Assembly: GCA_030432015.1 (NCBI GenBank) | Contig: JAUIHJ010000210.1 | Location: 1 to 11,204 of the forward strand | Length of the DNA stretch: 11,204 nucleotides | Reading direction: 5' to 3' | From: a bacterium | GTDB lineage: Bacteria > Planctomycetota > Planctomycetia > Pirellulales > Pirellulaceae | In this document: piece by piece, positions 1 to 7,745 of the stretch | Numbering within the stretch: position 1 is the first letter of the stretch | How the letters are laid out: each line of letters opens with the position of its first letter | The notes under the pieces: model-generated | What the model was told of the DNA's origin: nothing | Seen by the model: only the letters and a program-made list of their open reading frames with translations | Database searches by the model: none | Made by a program: the position numbers and the translations under genes

Positions 1-55
1 CGCAGCGTCAAGCAGCATGAATGGACCATGTTCGATTTGAGTTTCTGTAACAACG

Positions 56-2581
56 TCATTCCGCGTTTCCACTGGCGCTTAATCGCCATTGGCCGATATT
101 CTGGTAGAGCCACACAGGAGGGCCTTCTGTGCCGACGATATTCCGCAACTGCTTCCGGTAGGCGAACGAATCGACCATCTGCCACAGTGGAATCACTGCA
201 GCCTCGTTGTGAGCGGTCCGGTGCAGATCGAGCAAGCGGTCTCGGACTTCACCCCAGGTCTGGGCGGCATCCAGGGTTCGCAAGGCATGCTTCAAATAGG
301 CGCTGTCGATGCCGTGCAACTCTTCCTGACCGAGCAGCCGCCGGGCGTCGACCAGTGGCTCCCAAATCGCCACTTCGGCGTAGGTGAGATCGACTTCGTT
401 GTCGGGGTCACGCGTCACCCCGGGCGCGAATTCCTTGAGTGTGATGTCAACGTCAAGGATCTTCAGGTGAGCCGCAATCGCCTGGCAAGCGAGGCGGGCC
501 GATTCGTAAGCGGGGTAGCCCAACACGAACGGCTTGAGTTCAGGTTTGGGCTCGCTCTTCTTCTCCGCCATCCCCTCCACCTCGCCCTGCGCGACCACCA
601 TCAGCAACTTCGCCAGCCGGGGATAGTATCCTCGCGGTTCGATCGTCATGTCGTACGCATAGGCCAACGGGTCGCGATCACCTACGCCGGCCGCGAACGG
701 ACCGCTGATCAACTGGCAGCCGGGAATCTCGCGATTTCCCAGCAACTCCTGTTTGAGGATCATCTCGCGATGAATGGCGAAAATCAGGGCCCGCCGAAAG
801 TCCCGGTTCGCCAGGAATGGGTTGTCGGAACTGATCAACAGCATGTGGATCGTCGGCAACGCGTACTGCTCGATCGCGATCTCATCGTCCGGGCCAAGAT
901 CCGAAGCGAGTCGGGCGGCGTCGGCCGGAAACAGACGATCAACCACATCCACATCCCCGCGCCGGAGGGCCGACATGGCAAACTGGGTGTCGTCGTACGT
1001 GTGCTCCGCGAGCCGTTGGCCGGGCTCGAAACCCTTGACCTGAAAATGGACGCGATTCTCATCTCGCTTAGAGACCTTAAATAACCCGTTGCCGGTCGGG
1101 ACCGTCGCATCTTTGATTGGCTCCAGCGGGACCCGCAGCAACGACTCGGGCAAGACGTGCGGATGCCGCAATTGCAGTTCAACTTGCATCACGTCGTTGA
1201 CATTCGCCGCCTGCAGGACGCCCCCCCAGGCCGCGCTGTAATGAGGCGAATTGGGATTGGCCAGGTCCAGCAAACGTCGAGCGACCTGGTAACCGGTAAT
1301 CAACGTCGCATCCTCGTTGGAGAATTGCTTCAGGTTGAGCGTCAGCTTTCGATAGTCGTCGCTGCGCTGCATCGCGCCGAGGCTTAACGAGTATTGCCCG
1401 CCTTCGTTCCCTGCCCCGCGGAACTCGACCAGCGTCCGATGCAACAACATACCTGTTCGACGGGCACCCCAGTTCTCAAGCCGCTGCGCATCGTGCGACG
1501 CGGCCGGCTGAATCACTCCCACGTTGACCTGCGGAAACTGCTCGACAATCCAGTCGTTCAACTCCTTGGCGCCGGTCACCAGCGGCCAGATCTCCATCAT
1601 CCTTTTGGACGCGGCAATGGCGGCGTGATACTCCTTGGCCTCGACCAGCTTACGCGCCTCATCACGCTTCTCGGCAGCCAATTTCGCCAAGACAGCCGCC
1701 ATCGTATTGATCGCGGGAGGACGCTCCGCACGGTATTTCGTCGCCACGCGGGTGATGATCTGACGCATGGAGCCGTAGTCGCCCGCCTGCTGGTACCGCT
1801 GCAGGATCTTTGTAAGCAACGACCCCATCACCGACATGACGCTGGGCGAGCCGGCACTGTATTTGAAATTTTTGTCCCGATCATAAAGTTCTTCCAGCAC
1901 ACCGAGAGCCGCCGGAAAATCCTGGCTGCGGGTCAAGTTTGCCGCATCGAGATACAGGTATTGATTCAGCGACCTCGCGAGCCCCGGGACTGACGGATAG
2001 CTGGTCTGCAAGGCCAGATAGTATTCAAAAGCCTCGTCAAGCGTCAGGCGCTGGAGCTTGAGTTTCTCCGCGGCATTGGTGGTATCCGCGGGCGCGTCCC
2101 GTAGTCGCTCGGCCTCCTTCAACAGCAAGACATCAAACGGCTCGTAGCGCAAGATATTTCGCCAGGCAACCTCATATTCCTTGTCGTCCTTGATCAGCCG
2201 AAATTTGAGCTTGGCGTTGGGATCGGGCCGGGAAGGCGGCCTGCCACCGGGGAAAACGACCGGGTAAACTTCGAGCTGCACGTTTTTGTTGGTTTCATCC
2301 AACGTGATTAAATCGTACGGGTCCTTCTCCAGCAGCCGAACTTCCGGTGCCTGAGGTGGCGCGTCGTCAGCGGTCTCGCCCGCTGCAGCGCCTCCGGCGG
2401 CCGGATTGCCTTGAGCCAACGCCGGGGCCGAGTTCAGCGACGCGACGGCCAGCAGTGCGACTGCGGTCGCCAGCGTGGTGGCCGCGCGGATGGCGCAGCG
2501 CCGTCGCACGCGCCCACACGACGGCCGCGGGGCCACGGGAATCAGCGAAATTGCCTTTGAAACTTGCATCGCAACCATCAT
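56..2581 (-). CDS. Secreted solute-binding protein family 5-like protein with helical N-terminal half
   Basis: An 841-residue protein, probably periplasmic. Residues 1-56 look like a long Arg-rich signal peptide: a hydrophobic stretch at about 33-50 ends in APALA, with likely cleavage after Ala56. Residues 80-345 are mostly helical, with TPR-like segments near 180-232 and 318-342. Residues about 350-830 resemble the family-5 (oligopeptide/nickel) substrate-binding fold: the DFRRALIFAIHREMI segment (594-608) and the late IPLWQMVDSFAYRK segment (797-810) match that family's usual landmarks. Known members deliver substrate to an ABC permease, but none is encoded here, so its partner may be the Exb system upstream. 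The frame stays open to 2857, inside the preceding gene. I chose ATG 2581 because it lies 16 bases after that gene's stop, has GAGG 10 bases upstream, and begins just before the signal peptide. ATG 2578 is an alternative. It is the last complete gene of the operon. The family call is good; the substrate is unknown. Confidence 0.85.
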   Translation of the reverse strand: MMVAMQVSKAISLIPVAPRPSCGRVRRRCAIRAATTLATAVALLAVASLNSAPALAQGNPAAGGAAAGETADDAPPQAPEVRLLEKDPYDLITLDETNKNVQLEVYPVVFPGGRPPSRPDPNAKLKFRLIKDDKEYEVAWRNILRYEPFDVLLLKEAERLRDAPADTTNAAEKLKLQRLTLDEAFEYYLALQTSYPSVPGLARSLNQYLYLDAANLTRSQDFPAALGVLEELYDRDKNFKYSAGSPSVMSVMGSLLTKILQRYQQAGDYGSMRQIITRVATKYRAERPPAINTMAAVLAKLAAEKRDEARKLVEAKEYHAAIAASKRMMEIWPLVTGAKELNDWIVEQFPQVNVGVIQPAASHDAQRLENWGARRTGMLLHRTLVEFRGAGNEGGQYSLSLGAMQRSDDYRKLTLNLKQFSNEDATLITGYQVARRLLDLANPNSPHYSAAWGGVLQAANVNDVMQVELQLRHPHVLPESLLRVPLEPIKDATVPTGNGLFKVSKRDENRVHFQVKGFEPGQRLAEHTYDDTQFAMSALRRGDVDVVDRLFPADAARLASDLGPDDEIAIEQYALPTIHMLLISSDNPFLANRDFRRALIFAIHREMILKQELLGNREIPGCQLISGPFAAGVGDRDPLAYAYDMTIEPRGYYPRLAKLLMVVAQGEVEGMAEKKSEPKPELKPFVLGYPAYESARLACQAIAAHLKILDVDITLKEFAPGVTRDPDNEVDLTYAEVAIWEPLVDARRLLGQEELHGIDSAYLKHALRTLDAAQTWGEVRDRLLDLHRTAHNEAAVIPLWQMVDSFAYRKQLRNIVGTEGPPVWLYQNIGQWRLSASGNAE

Positions 2582-2597
2582 TCTGTTGATGCCTCGA

Positions 2598-5500
2598 CTA
2601 GGGCGAGGGTTTGGCCGGCATAGGAACGACATGCAACGCGCCATCGCTTCCACAGAGCAGCAACCGCGTTCCGAACGCCACCGCGCCCGATCCAATCGGT
2701 TCGCCCAGATCCGTCTTGGCAACTTCTTCGCCAGTGGCAGCCGAGACGACCCAGACCGTGCCGTCCTGGCTAGCAAATACGTAGTTGCCATTAACATCCA
2801 ACGGCAGGCCGGCTGGCTTGCCGTGGGAAACCGCCGGTTGCTCCCAGCGCGCCGCACCGTCCGCCTGGAAACAACGCAGTTCTTTATTATCAGTTACCAC
2901 CATGACTGAATCGCCGACGCGATGAGGGCCCCACGTCACACGTGTCCCCTGCAGATCGATGTCGTCGCCGGCAGTCAGGTCGGCCGTCGAAATGGCCTTG
3001 AGCACATCGCCGGCATTGGTATGGACGACCGCGTAGACGACCGCGCCGACGGCGGCCAAGTTCGAAGCGATGTCAACGTCCAACTGACCCGCGGCAACTT
3101 CTGCCAGATAGGGCTTGGGAGTATCCTTGATCGCGATCCGATAAATCTCGCGGCGATTATTGGCGATGACAAACTCGTCACCGCTCTCACCGATCGCGGT
3201 TGGCCCCAACCAGATCAACTTCTCGCCAGGAGCCAGCTTCGGCTGGAACTGCAGCACGGCGTCCTTGCCTGTGGCGGGATCGATCAAGCGAATGTCACCC
3301 AGGTCGAGCGGCAACAGGAGCGCATTCTGAAAGGCGATCGGGGTGCAGGTGACAGCAGCACCCTTGAGATCAAGTGGCTGGATGTCGATCTGGCGGCTCG
3401 TCTTGGCAGGATCGTACGTCAACACCTGATTCGGGTCACCCGGATTGAAGAACGCCAGCATTCCCTTGTCGAGTTCAATCACGTCCGTAAATGCGGCAGG
3501 AACGGCCGTCGTCGAACGGGCGGTCATCGCGGGTTCATCGTTCAAGCCGCTGCGAACCGCGTCCTGATCAATGTTAAACATCGCGCCCCCTGCAGTGATG
3601 ACGCTGATTTGCTTCTTCGCCAGATCCACTGCAACACGTGCGGCCGGCACGCCAACGCTGGTCTCCCAGACCGACTTACGCGGCTGATCGATGTTGACTG
3701 CCGAAATGGTCGCCCCGGCCGACGCGCCCTTCCGCCGCGCGAACACCAGTAGATCGCCATGCATTTGCAACGGTGCGATGAAGGCGTCACCGACACTCAC
3801 ATTCTCACGCAGATTGATGTCCTTGGTTGTCACCTGGATGTCGTATTTGGCGAGCCGATCGTCAGCCAACCAGAGCGTGCCGGAATCGGTGAGCGGGTAC
3901 GAGATCATTGTCTCGTCGGACTGGCCGGACTTCACCGCGGCCGGTTCAACCGGGTTTTCTTCGGCGTTAACGTTCACATTGAAGACGCGGACATCCGATC
4001 GATCGGTCGCGACCAACAGCCGACTGCCATACGCCTGCAGCGGGACCATGACGTTCCCTTTCAAGCGGATTGGCTCCTGCGCCGTTTGCAACAACCGCTC
4101 GCCTTCGGTGTCGATCTTAAGGATATGCAGTAAGCAAAAATCTGCCCCGGCGTTTTCGGCGACGAACACGTGCCCCATCAGAACGATCGGCGGAACGGCA
4201 ATCGTGCCGCTGCGGTGACCGAAATAGTAGACGTCTTTACAGGCCAGCGAATCCGTGGTGATCGCATAGAGATTCGAATGATCGCCGGGCTGAAACAGCA
4301 AGGGAAGGTTACTGGCGACGCCTGGGCCGGTCGAAAGCGTTTGGGGGATCGTGACATGGCGCGGCGACGCGCCCGTCTCGGTGGTCACCTCCAAGACCCG
4401 GCCATCGATCGCAGGAACATAGATCTTGTCACCCGCAATGCTGGGATGCGTGATGGTTGCACCTGCCGGCGTTCGGTAGACGACCTCCCCGGTCTTGGCA
4501 TTCAGCCGAACCAGCTCCTGATCATCGACCAGCACGACATCGGCATCCGGCTGTTTGGAAAGGCGGACAGGATGGAACCGGTTTCCATACCCCACGACCC
4601 GGTCCCAGAGCACCTTGCCGGTCCCCGCGTCGAGACCATAAACGGAACTCCCCGCCATCATGACGGCAACGCGATTTTCGACACGGGACGACCCCTCGCC
4701 AAGACGCGTCGTCAATACGATCCGCGTGTGCCCCGCAGCGCCGTCGCCTGCGGCGGACAAGGGGGCGATCGGCTCGGTGGTGACGTTCACCAGCCCACCT
4801 TCCAGCGTTGTAATTCGCTTGACCGCGTCCAGCAGGGTGCCGTCACGCTCGAGCCCCGGGTAGATCTTGATCAGGGCCTTAAACGCAGCAAATGCGCCCT
4901 GAGTATCACTGGACTGCAGTTTCGCGTCGATTTCTGCGATCGCTTTCCGCAGGTCCTTGTCCCGGTTAACATCCCGCCGGATACGAGCGATATCCTCGGT
5001 CGTCTCCTGAATCTCGGGCCGAATGGTCTCTTTGATCGACGTCGGAACGTAGGTCGAATTCAGCACCAATTCCTGCATGCTGGCATCGGCTTGATTGGCA
5101 AGCTTCTCCTTATCGTCCATGTTTTCGACCGCCTTGGCCTTCGTTATGAAGCCCTGCGGAATCTGCAGCAGCATCCGCGCCAATTCTGGCCGTGCAATCG
5201 AAAACGACTTTTCCGTCGCCACCGGCGGCAGTAGCTCTTTAGCTCGTTCAAACCCTTTTTCCGGCGTCGCCAAGACGGCGCGAATAAGGCAGAAACTAAT
5301 GCGGACGCGGGCCTCGCTGGCGTTGGCGTCCTCCGGGTACTTGTCGATCAAGTCTTGAAAGCGATCCATCGCTTGGGCGTACGATTCGGAACGATAGTCC
5401 TCCATCGCCTGGTCCCACATGTCGATCGCCGGCGCCGTCGAGACGCTCAACCAGATCACCACGCCCAGGATGCACAGCAGGATCAAGGCAAACGTGCCGC

Positions 5501-6140
5501 CGAGCATCAGCTTGCTATCCCAGCGGTGTCGCGGGCCCTTGACTTTGCCGGGCTGGCCGGGTGCAGGTTGTCCAGTTCCCGGTTGGCCAGCGGCCTGGCC
5601 GGGCGCGGGATGTTCGGCAGCGAATGGATCGAGTTCCGCGCCGCCGCCCAGACCGTCGAGCGGAGCCAGGCCGTCATCCGACAGTGGCGTTAAGCCTTGA
5701 TCGGGCAACGGCGTGAGGGCTGCTGCAGGTGGCGATCCCACCGGTGTCAGGCCGCCGGCGGCATCTTCCACGGGCGTCAGTCCGATCACTTCGTTGCTGC
5801 CCCCATCCTCTAACATCACCACTTCGTCGGTGTCATCGGACGTGCCGTCGCTGGTCGGCGCGTCATCGTCGACAAAGCCCAGCGTCTCTTCGTCCTGCGG
5901 CTTCTGGCGTCGGGTCTTGGCGCGGGCTTCCTTGCTCGCTTCACGATCCGCGGTGACCTTGTCCACCAGCTTGGTCGCCTGAAATTTCGTGAGATGCCCC
6001 TTGTCGACCAGTGCCTTGGCAACGGACTCCGCAGTCACTTTGTTCTTGCTGTCCGCGACCAGCTTTCGAACCTCCTTAATCACGGAGTCCTCAAGCATCG
6101 CGTTCTCTTCCAGCAGCTCAATTAGCTTTTTCGCGGACAT
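2598..6140 (-). CDS. Membrane-anchored PQQ-type beta-propeller protein with planctomycete helical domain and TPR-like region
   Basis: An 1180-residue multidomain protein. Residues 1-62 are a small helical domain ending in the signature KGHLTKFQATKLVDK, the LTxFQAxxL pattern often found at the start of planctomycete Ser/Thr kinases. No kinase domain follows. Residues 63-205 are low complexity: an acidic stretch, then about five LTP/LAP repeats (120-162), then a Gly/Pro/Gln-rich stretch. A single membrane span lies at about 211-233. After it come TPR-like helices near 240-275 and 400-430. From about 470 to 1175 there are beta-propeller blades of PQQ/quinoprotein type, such as VYGLDAGTGKVLW (500-512), LVRLNAKTGEVVY (543-555) and a final pair at about 1125-1175. 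Predicted topology is N-terminus in, propeller out. A catalytic quinoprotein role is not supported; such propellers also act as scaffolds (BamB-like). The start is ATG with GAGGAA 10 bases upstream. A 264-base gap separates it from the ExbD gene before it, and the solute-binding gene follows after 16 bases. Confidence 0.9.
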   Translation of the reverse strand: MSAKKLIELLEENAMLEDSVIKEVRKLVADSKNKVTAESVAKALVDKGHLTKFQATKLVDKVTADREASKEARAKTRRQKPQDEETLGFVDDDAPTSDGTSDDTDEVVMLEDGGSNEVIGLTPVEDAAGGLTPVGSPPAAALTPLPDQGLTPLSDDGLAPLDGLGGGAELDPFAAEHPAPGQAAGQPGTGQPAPGQPGKVKGPRHRWDSKLMLGGTFALILLCILGVVIWLSVSTAPAIDMWDQAMEDYRSESYAQAMDRFQDLIDKYPEDANASEARVRISFCLIRAVLATPEKGFERAKELLPPVATEKSFSIARPELARMLLQIPQGFITKAKAVENMDDKEKLANQADASMQELVLNSTYVPTSIKETIRPEIQETTEDIARIRRDVNRDKDLRKAIAEIDAKLQSSDTQGAFAAFKALIKIYPGLERDGTLLDAVKRITTLEGGLVNVTTEPIAPLSAAGDGAAGHTRIVLTTRLGEGSSRVENRVAVMMAGSSVYGLDAGTGKVLWDRVVGYGNRFHPVRLSKQPDADVVLVDDQELVRLNAKTGEVVYRTPAGATITHPSIAGDKIYVPAIDGRVLEVTTETGASPRHVTIPQTLSTGPGVASNLPLLFQPGDHSNLYAITTDSLACKDVYYFGHRSGTIAVPPIVLMGHVFVAENAGADFCLLHILKIDTEGERLLQTAQEPIRLKGNVMVPLQAYGSRLLVATDRSDVRVFNVNVNAEENPVEPAAVKSGQSDETMISYPLTDSGTLWLADDRLAKYDIQVTTKDINLRENVSVGDAFIAPLQMHGDLLVFARRKGASAGATISAVNIDQPRKSVWETSVGVPAARVAVDLAKKQISVITAGGAMFNIDQDAVRSGLNDEPAMTARSTTAVPAAFTDVIELDKGMLAFFNPGDPNQVLTYDPAKTSRQIDIQPLDLKGAAVTCTPIAFQNALLLPLDLGDIRLIDPATGKDAVLQFQPKLAPGEKLIWLGPTAIGESGDEFVIANNRREIYRIAIKDTPKPYLAEVAAGQLDVDIASNLAAVGAVVYAVVHTNAGDVLKAISTADLTAGDDIDLQGTRVTWGPHRVGDSVMVVTDNKELRCFQADGAARWEQPAVSHGKPAGLPLDVNGNYVFASQDGTVWVVSAATGEEVAKTDLGEPIGSGAVAFGTRLLLCGSDGALHVVPMPAKPSP
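5649..5780 (-). repeat. LTP-type short peptide repeats
   Basis: Inside the propeller-protein gene, residues 121-164 contain five imperfect copies of a short unit centred on LTPV or LTPL (one reads LAPL), each followed by acidic or Gly residues and spaced about 8-12 residues apart. The segment lies in the predicted cytoplasmic, disordered part between the LTxFQA domain and the membrane span. It could be a flexible spacer or a multivalent binding or phosphorylation segment (each unit has a Thr before Pro). That role is inference. Confidence 0.6.
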
Positions 6141-6186
6141 CCCCAGCTACTTCCTCGGCAAAGGTGAATTCTCAATGTGGTACGGT

Positions 6187-6241
6187 GTCGCGTGCGGCAC
6201 GGCACGCGACGATCGCGGTAAAATGGCGCGGTCGTCGCGCC
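6187..6241 (-). promoter_or_regulatory. Two GC-rich hairpins between exbD and the propeller gene
   Basis: The 264-base gap 6141-6404 contains no convincing gene. It holds two perfect inverted repeats: 9-bp arms at 6187-6195 and 6202-6210 (loop 6 bases), and 6-bp arms at 6225-6230 and 6236-6241 (loop 5 bases). Neither is followed by a T-run on the minus strand, so these are not standard intrinsic terminators. They could act as partial terminators or mRNA stability elements that set the ExbBD motor apart from the large downstream proteins. I saw no convincing promoter in the gap, so read-through from upstream is the simpler reading. Confidence 0.4.
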
Positions 6242-6404
6242 TTGTACGGCCGGCCTTCCCTTGCCATCACGCTCCGCCATGATCTGCACAGCCCGCACGA
6301 TATGCTGGCCGAACGAAGCAAAACAAATCGGGCATCGTCTCAGGCAAAACTTTCCGTGTGGCCGACCCGTCGCGATGGCGTGCGAGAGCGACTCGACCTG
6401 TATC

Positions 6405-7205
6405 TTATTCGGTTTCGACAGTTACCAGTTGCACATCGGAGAATCCTGTTTCCGGCCCTGCATCCAGCGCCGTCACCACAGCCTCGTACAGGGCCTCTCC
6501 GTTCGCCTCGACACGCAGGGTCGTCGGAATCGTGCCAGTACTGTCGCCCTCACGGGCTAACCGCAACTGGATATGCAAATCCTGGATGCTCGGCGCCTCT
6601 TCTTCCCAGTCAATTGTTGACACCTGGTACGTGTTATTCTCGTCGACGATCACGGTCACCACTTCCTGATCTTCGTCTTCCTCTTCCTCTTTGACGGTGG
6701 TGCTCGCCTGGTCCGACTTCGCCAGGGGAATCTCCATCGACTTCTGCAGTGTGAACGAGGCGGTGACCATGAAGAAGATCAACAGCAAAAAGGTCACGTC
6801 CACCATCGGCGTCATGTCCATTTCCGTGTCTTCAAGTTTACGGTCGGTGACAAACGGGGGAGGTCCCTCGTCTTCTTCCTCGTCTTTCGGCTTCTTGGGG
6901 GGGGGCGGCACCGGAATCGGCTGCACGGCTTCGACCGCCGGCACCACATCCGCCTCGGACAGCTCGGCCGGTTCCGGTTCGACAAGGTCGATTGACTCCA
7001 ACATCACCGTCTTGCGAGGGTCGGCCACATCCGCCGGGTCAAGATAAACGGTTCCGGCGCCGTCTGGCTCGTCGGACTCGGATGTCACGTCCGCAGGAAT
7101 GACGACCATCTCGTCACATTCTGGGCAGCGCACTTTCCGACCCGCCAGATAATCCGAACCGGTGACTTTGGCATGGCAGGCCGGGCAATTGAAGGAAACA
7201 GTCAT
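6405..7205 (-). CDS. exbD: ExbD/TolR-family protein with N-terminal zinc ribbon
   Basis: A 266-residue ExbD/TolR-family subunit, part of the stator-like complex that uses the proton motive force across the inner membrane. It is much longer than a usual ExbD (about 140 residues) because of an N-terminal extension. Residues 7-30 form a zinc-ribbon pattern with CPAC (Cys7, Cys10) and CPEC (Cys27, Cys30). Residues about 40-120 are an acidic, Pro-rich linker with a PPPPKKPK stretch and a DEEEDEG stretch. The ExbD core begins with EMDMTPMVDVTFLLLIFF: Asp136 matches the conserved proton-pathway Asp, and the membrane span is about 135-150. A very acidic stretch (170-178) follows in the predicted periplasmic part, then the C-terminal domain. 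It starts 2 bases after the stop of the compact ExbD, implying translational coupling. The ribbon would face the cytoplasm. Its ligand and role are unknown. Confidence 0.93.
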   Translation of the reverse strand: MTVSFNCPACHAKVTGSDYLAGRKVRCPECDEMVVIPADVTSESDEPDGAGTVYLDPADVADPRKTVMLESIDLVEPEPAELSEADVVPAVEAVQPIPVPPPPKKPKDEEEDEGPPPFVTDRKLEDTEMDMTPMVDVTFLLLIFFMVTASFTLQKSMEIPLAKSDQASTTVKEEEEDEDQEVVTVIVDENNTYQVSTIDWEEEAPSIQDLHIQLRLAREGDSTGTIPTTLRVEANGEALYEAVVTALDAGPETGFSDVQLVTVETE

Positions 7206-7207
7206 GG

Positions 7208-7726
7208 CTATTGGATCTCCACGACGGCGATGTGCAGTTGCTTGACAGACTCCGGCTTACTGACTGCATCCTGAACGCGCGCAACCTCGCGGTATTTGAT
7301 CCCTTTGGACGCCTTGATCAAGACATAAATGAGTTCTGGGTTCTCCAGCATTGCGTCCTCCACATAGGCGGCGATCTCATCCTCTTGCGATTCGAGATCT
7401 CCGTCAGGGAAGGCGTTTTCCGGGTTGATCCCATCCCCTTTGTAAACCTTAGCGGGGGATTCGGCGGTGTCGCCGGGGCCGACGGAAATAATCACCGAGG
7501 CTTTGACCGGCACGGCCACGCCTCGGGCCGCCGGTGGCAGCGGCACATTGGACGAAGGGTCCATTTTCGACGAGACGATGAAGAAAATCAGCAGCAGAAA
7601 CGTGATATCGATCATCGGCGTGATATCCATTTCCGTATCTTCCAACGCTTCGCGTGGCGCCAGCGGTTCAGGCCGCTCGTCCACATCGTCGAATTCCGGA
7701 ATTGGAGTTGTCGTTACACTGGCCAT
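7208..7726 (-). CDS. exbD: ExbD/TolR-family biopolymer transport protein
   Basis: A 172-residue ExbD/TolR-family protein. A short cytoplasmic tail (about 1-33) leads into EMDITPMIDITFLLLIFFIV, the family's signature membrane span, with Asp40 as the conserved proton-pathway residue. A periplasmic domain of about 120 residues follows, ending in a VKQLHIAVVEIQ strand-like segment typical of the fold. In known systems ExbD sits in the pore of an ExbB pentamer and couples proton flow to work on TonB or TolA. It lies 19 bases after exbB and 2 bases before the zinc-ribbon ExbD, so the three are almost certainly co-expressed. The Shine-Dalgarno is weak (GGG about 10 bases upstream of the ATG). Whether it pairs with the second ExbD or works separately cannot be told from sequence. 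Confidence 0.95.
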   Translation of the reverse strand: MASVTTTPIPEFDDVDERPEPLAPREALEDTEMDITPMIDITFLLLIFFIVSSKMDPSSNVPLPPAARGVAVPVKASVIISVGPGDTAESPAKVYKGDGINPENAFPDGDLESQEDEIAAYVEDAMLENPELIYVLIKASKGIKYREVARVQDAVSKPESVKQLHIAVVEIQ

Positions 7727-7745
7727 AGTCGGCTACCCATCGTGG

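Noticed and set aside
1..55. Possible start of a further operon gene on the minus strand (ATG at 29 or 18)
   Set aside because: Only 6-10 codons remain before the edge and no clear ribosome binding site is visible, so it cannot be supported.
89..1084. Plus-strand open frame of 331 codons opposite the solute-binding gene
   Set aside because: It is antisense to a gene with clear family motifs, and its Arg/Gln-rich product has no recognisable domain. Long antisense frames are common in GC-rich DNA.
2582..2857. Upstream extension of the solute-binding frame by 92 codons
   Set aside because: It overlaps the end of the propeller gene in another frame and encodes an Arg-rich sequence with no domain. 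The start at 2581 gives a sensible signal peptide and a 16-base gap.
2922..5234. Long plus-strand open frames (276 and 354 codons) opposite the propeller gene
   Set aside because: They mirror the codon pattern of the real minus-strand gene, have no motifs, and lack plausible start signals.
2598..6140. Catalytic PQQ-dependent dehydrogenase
   Set aside because: The blades match PQQ-type repeats, but I did not identify a cofactor-site or heme-binding motif, and the membrane-anchored, TPR-fronted layout fits a scaffold better.
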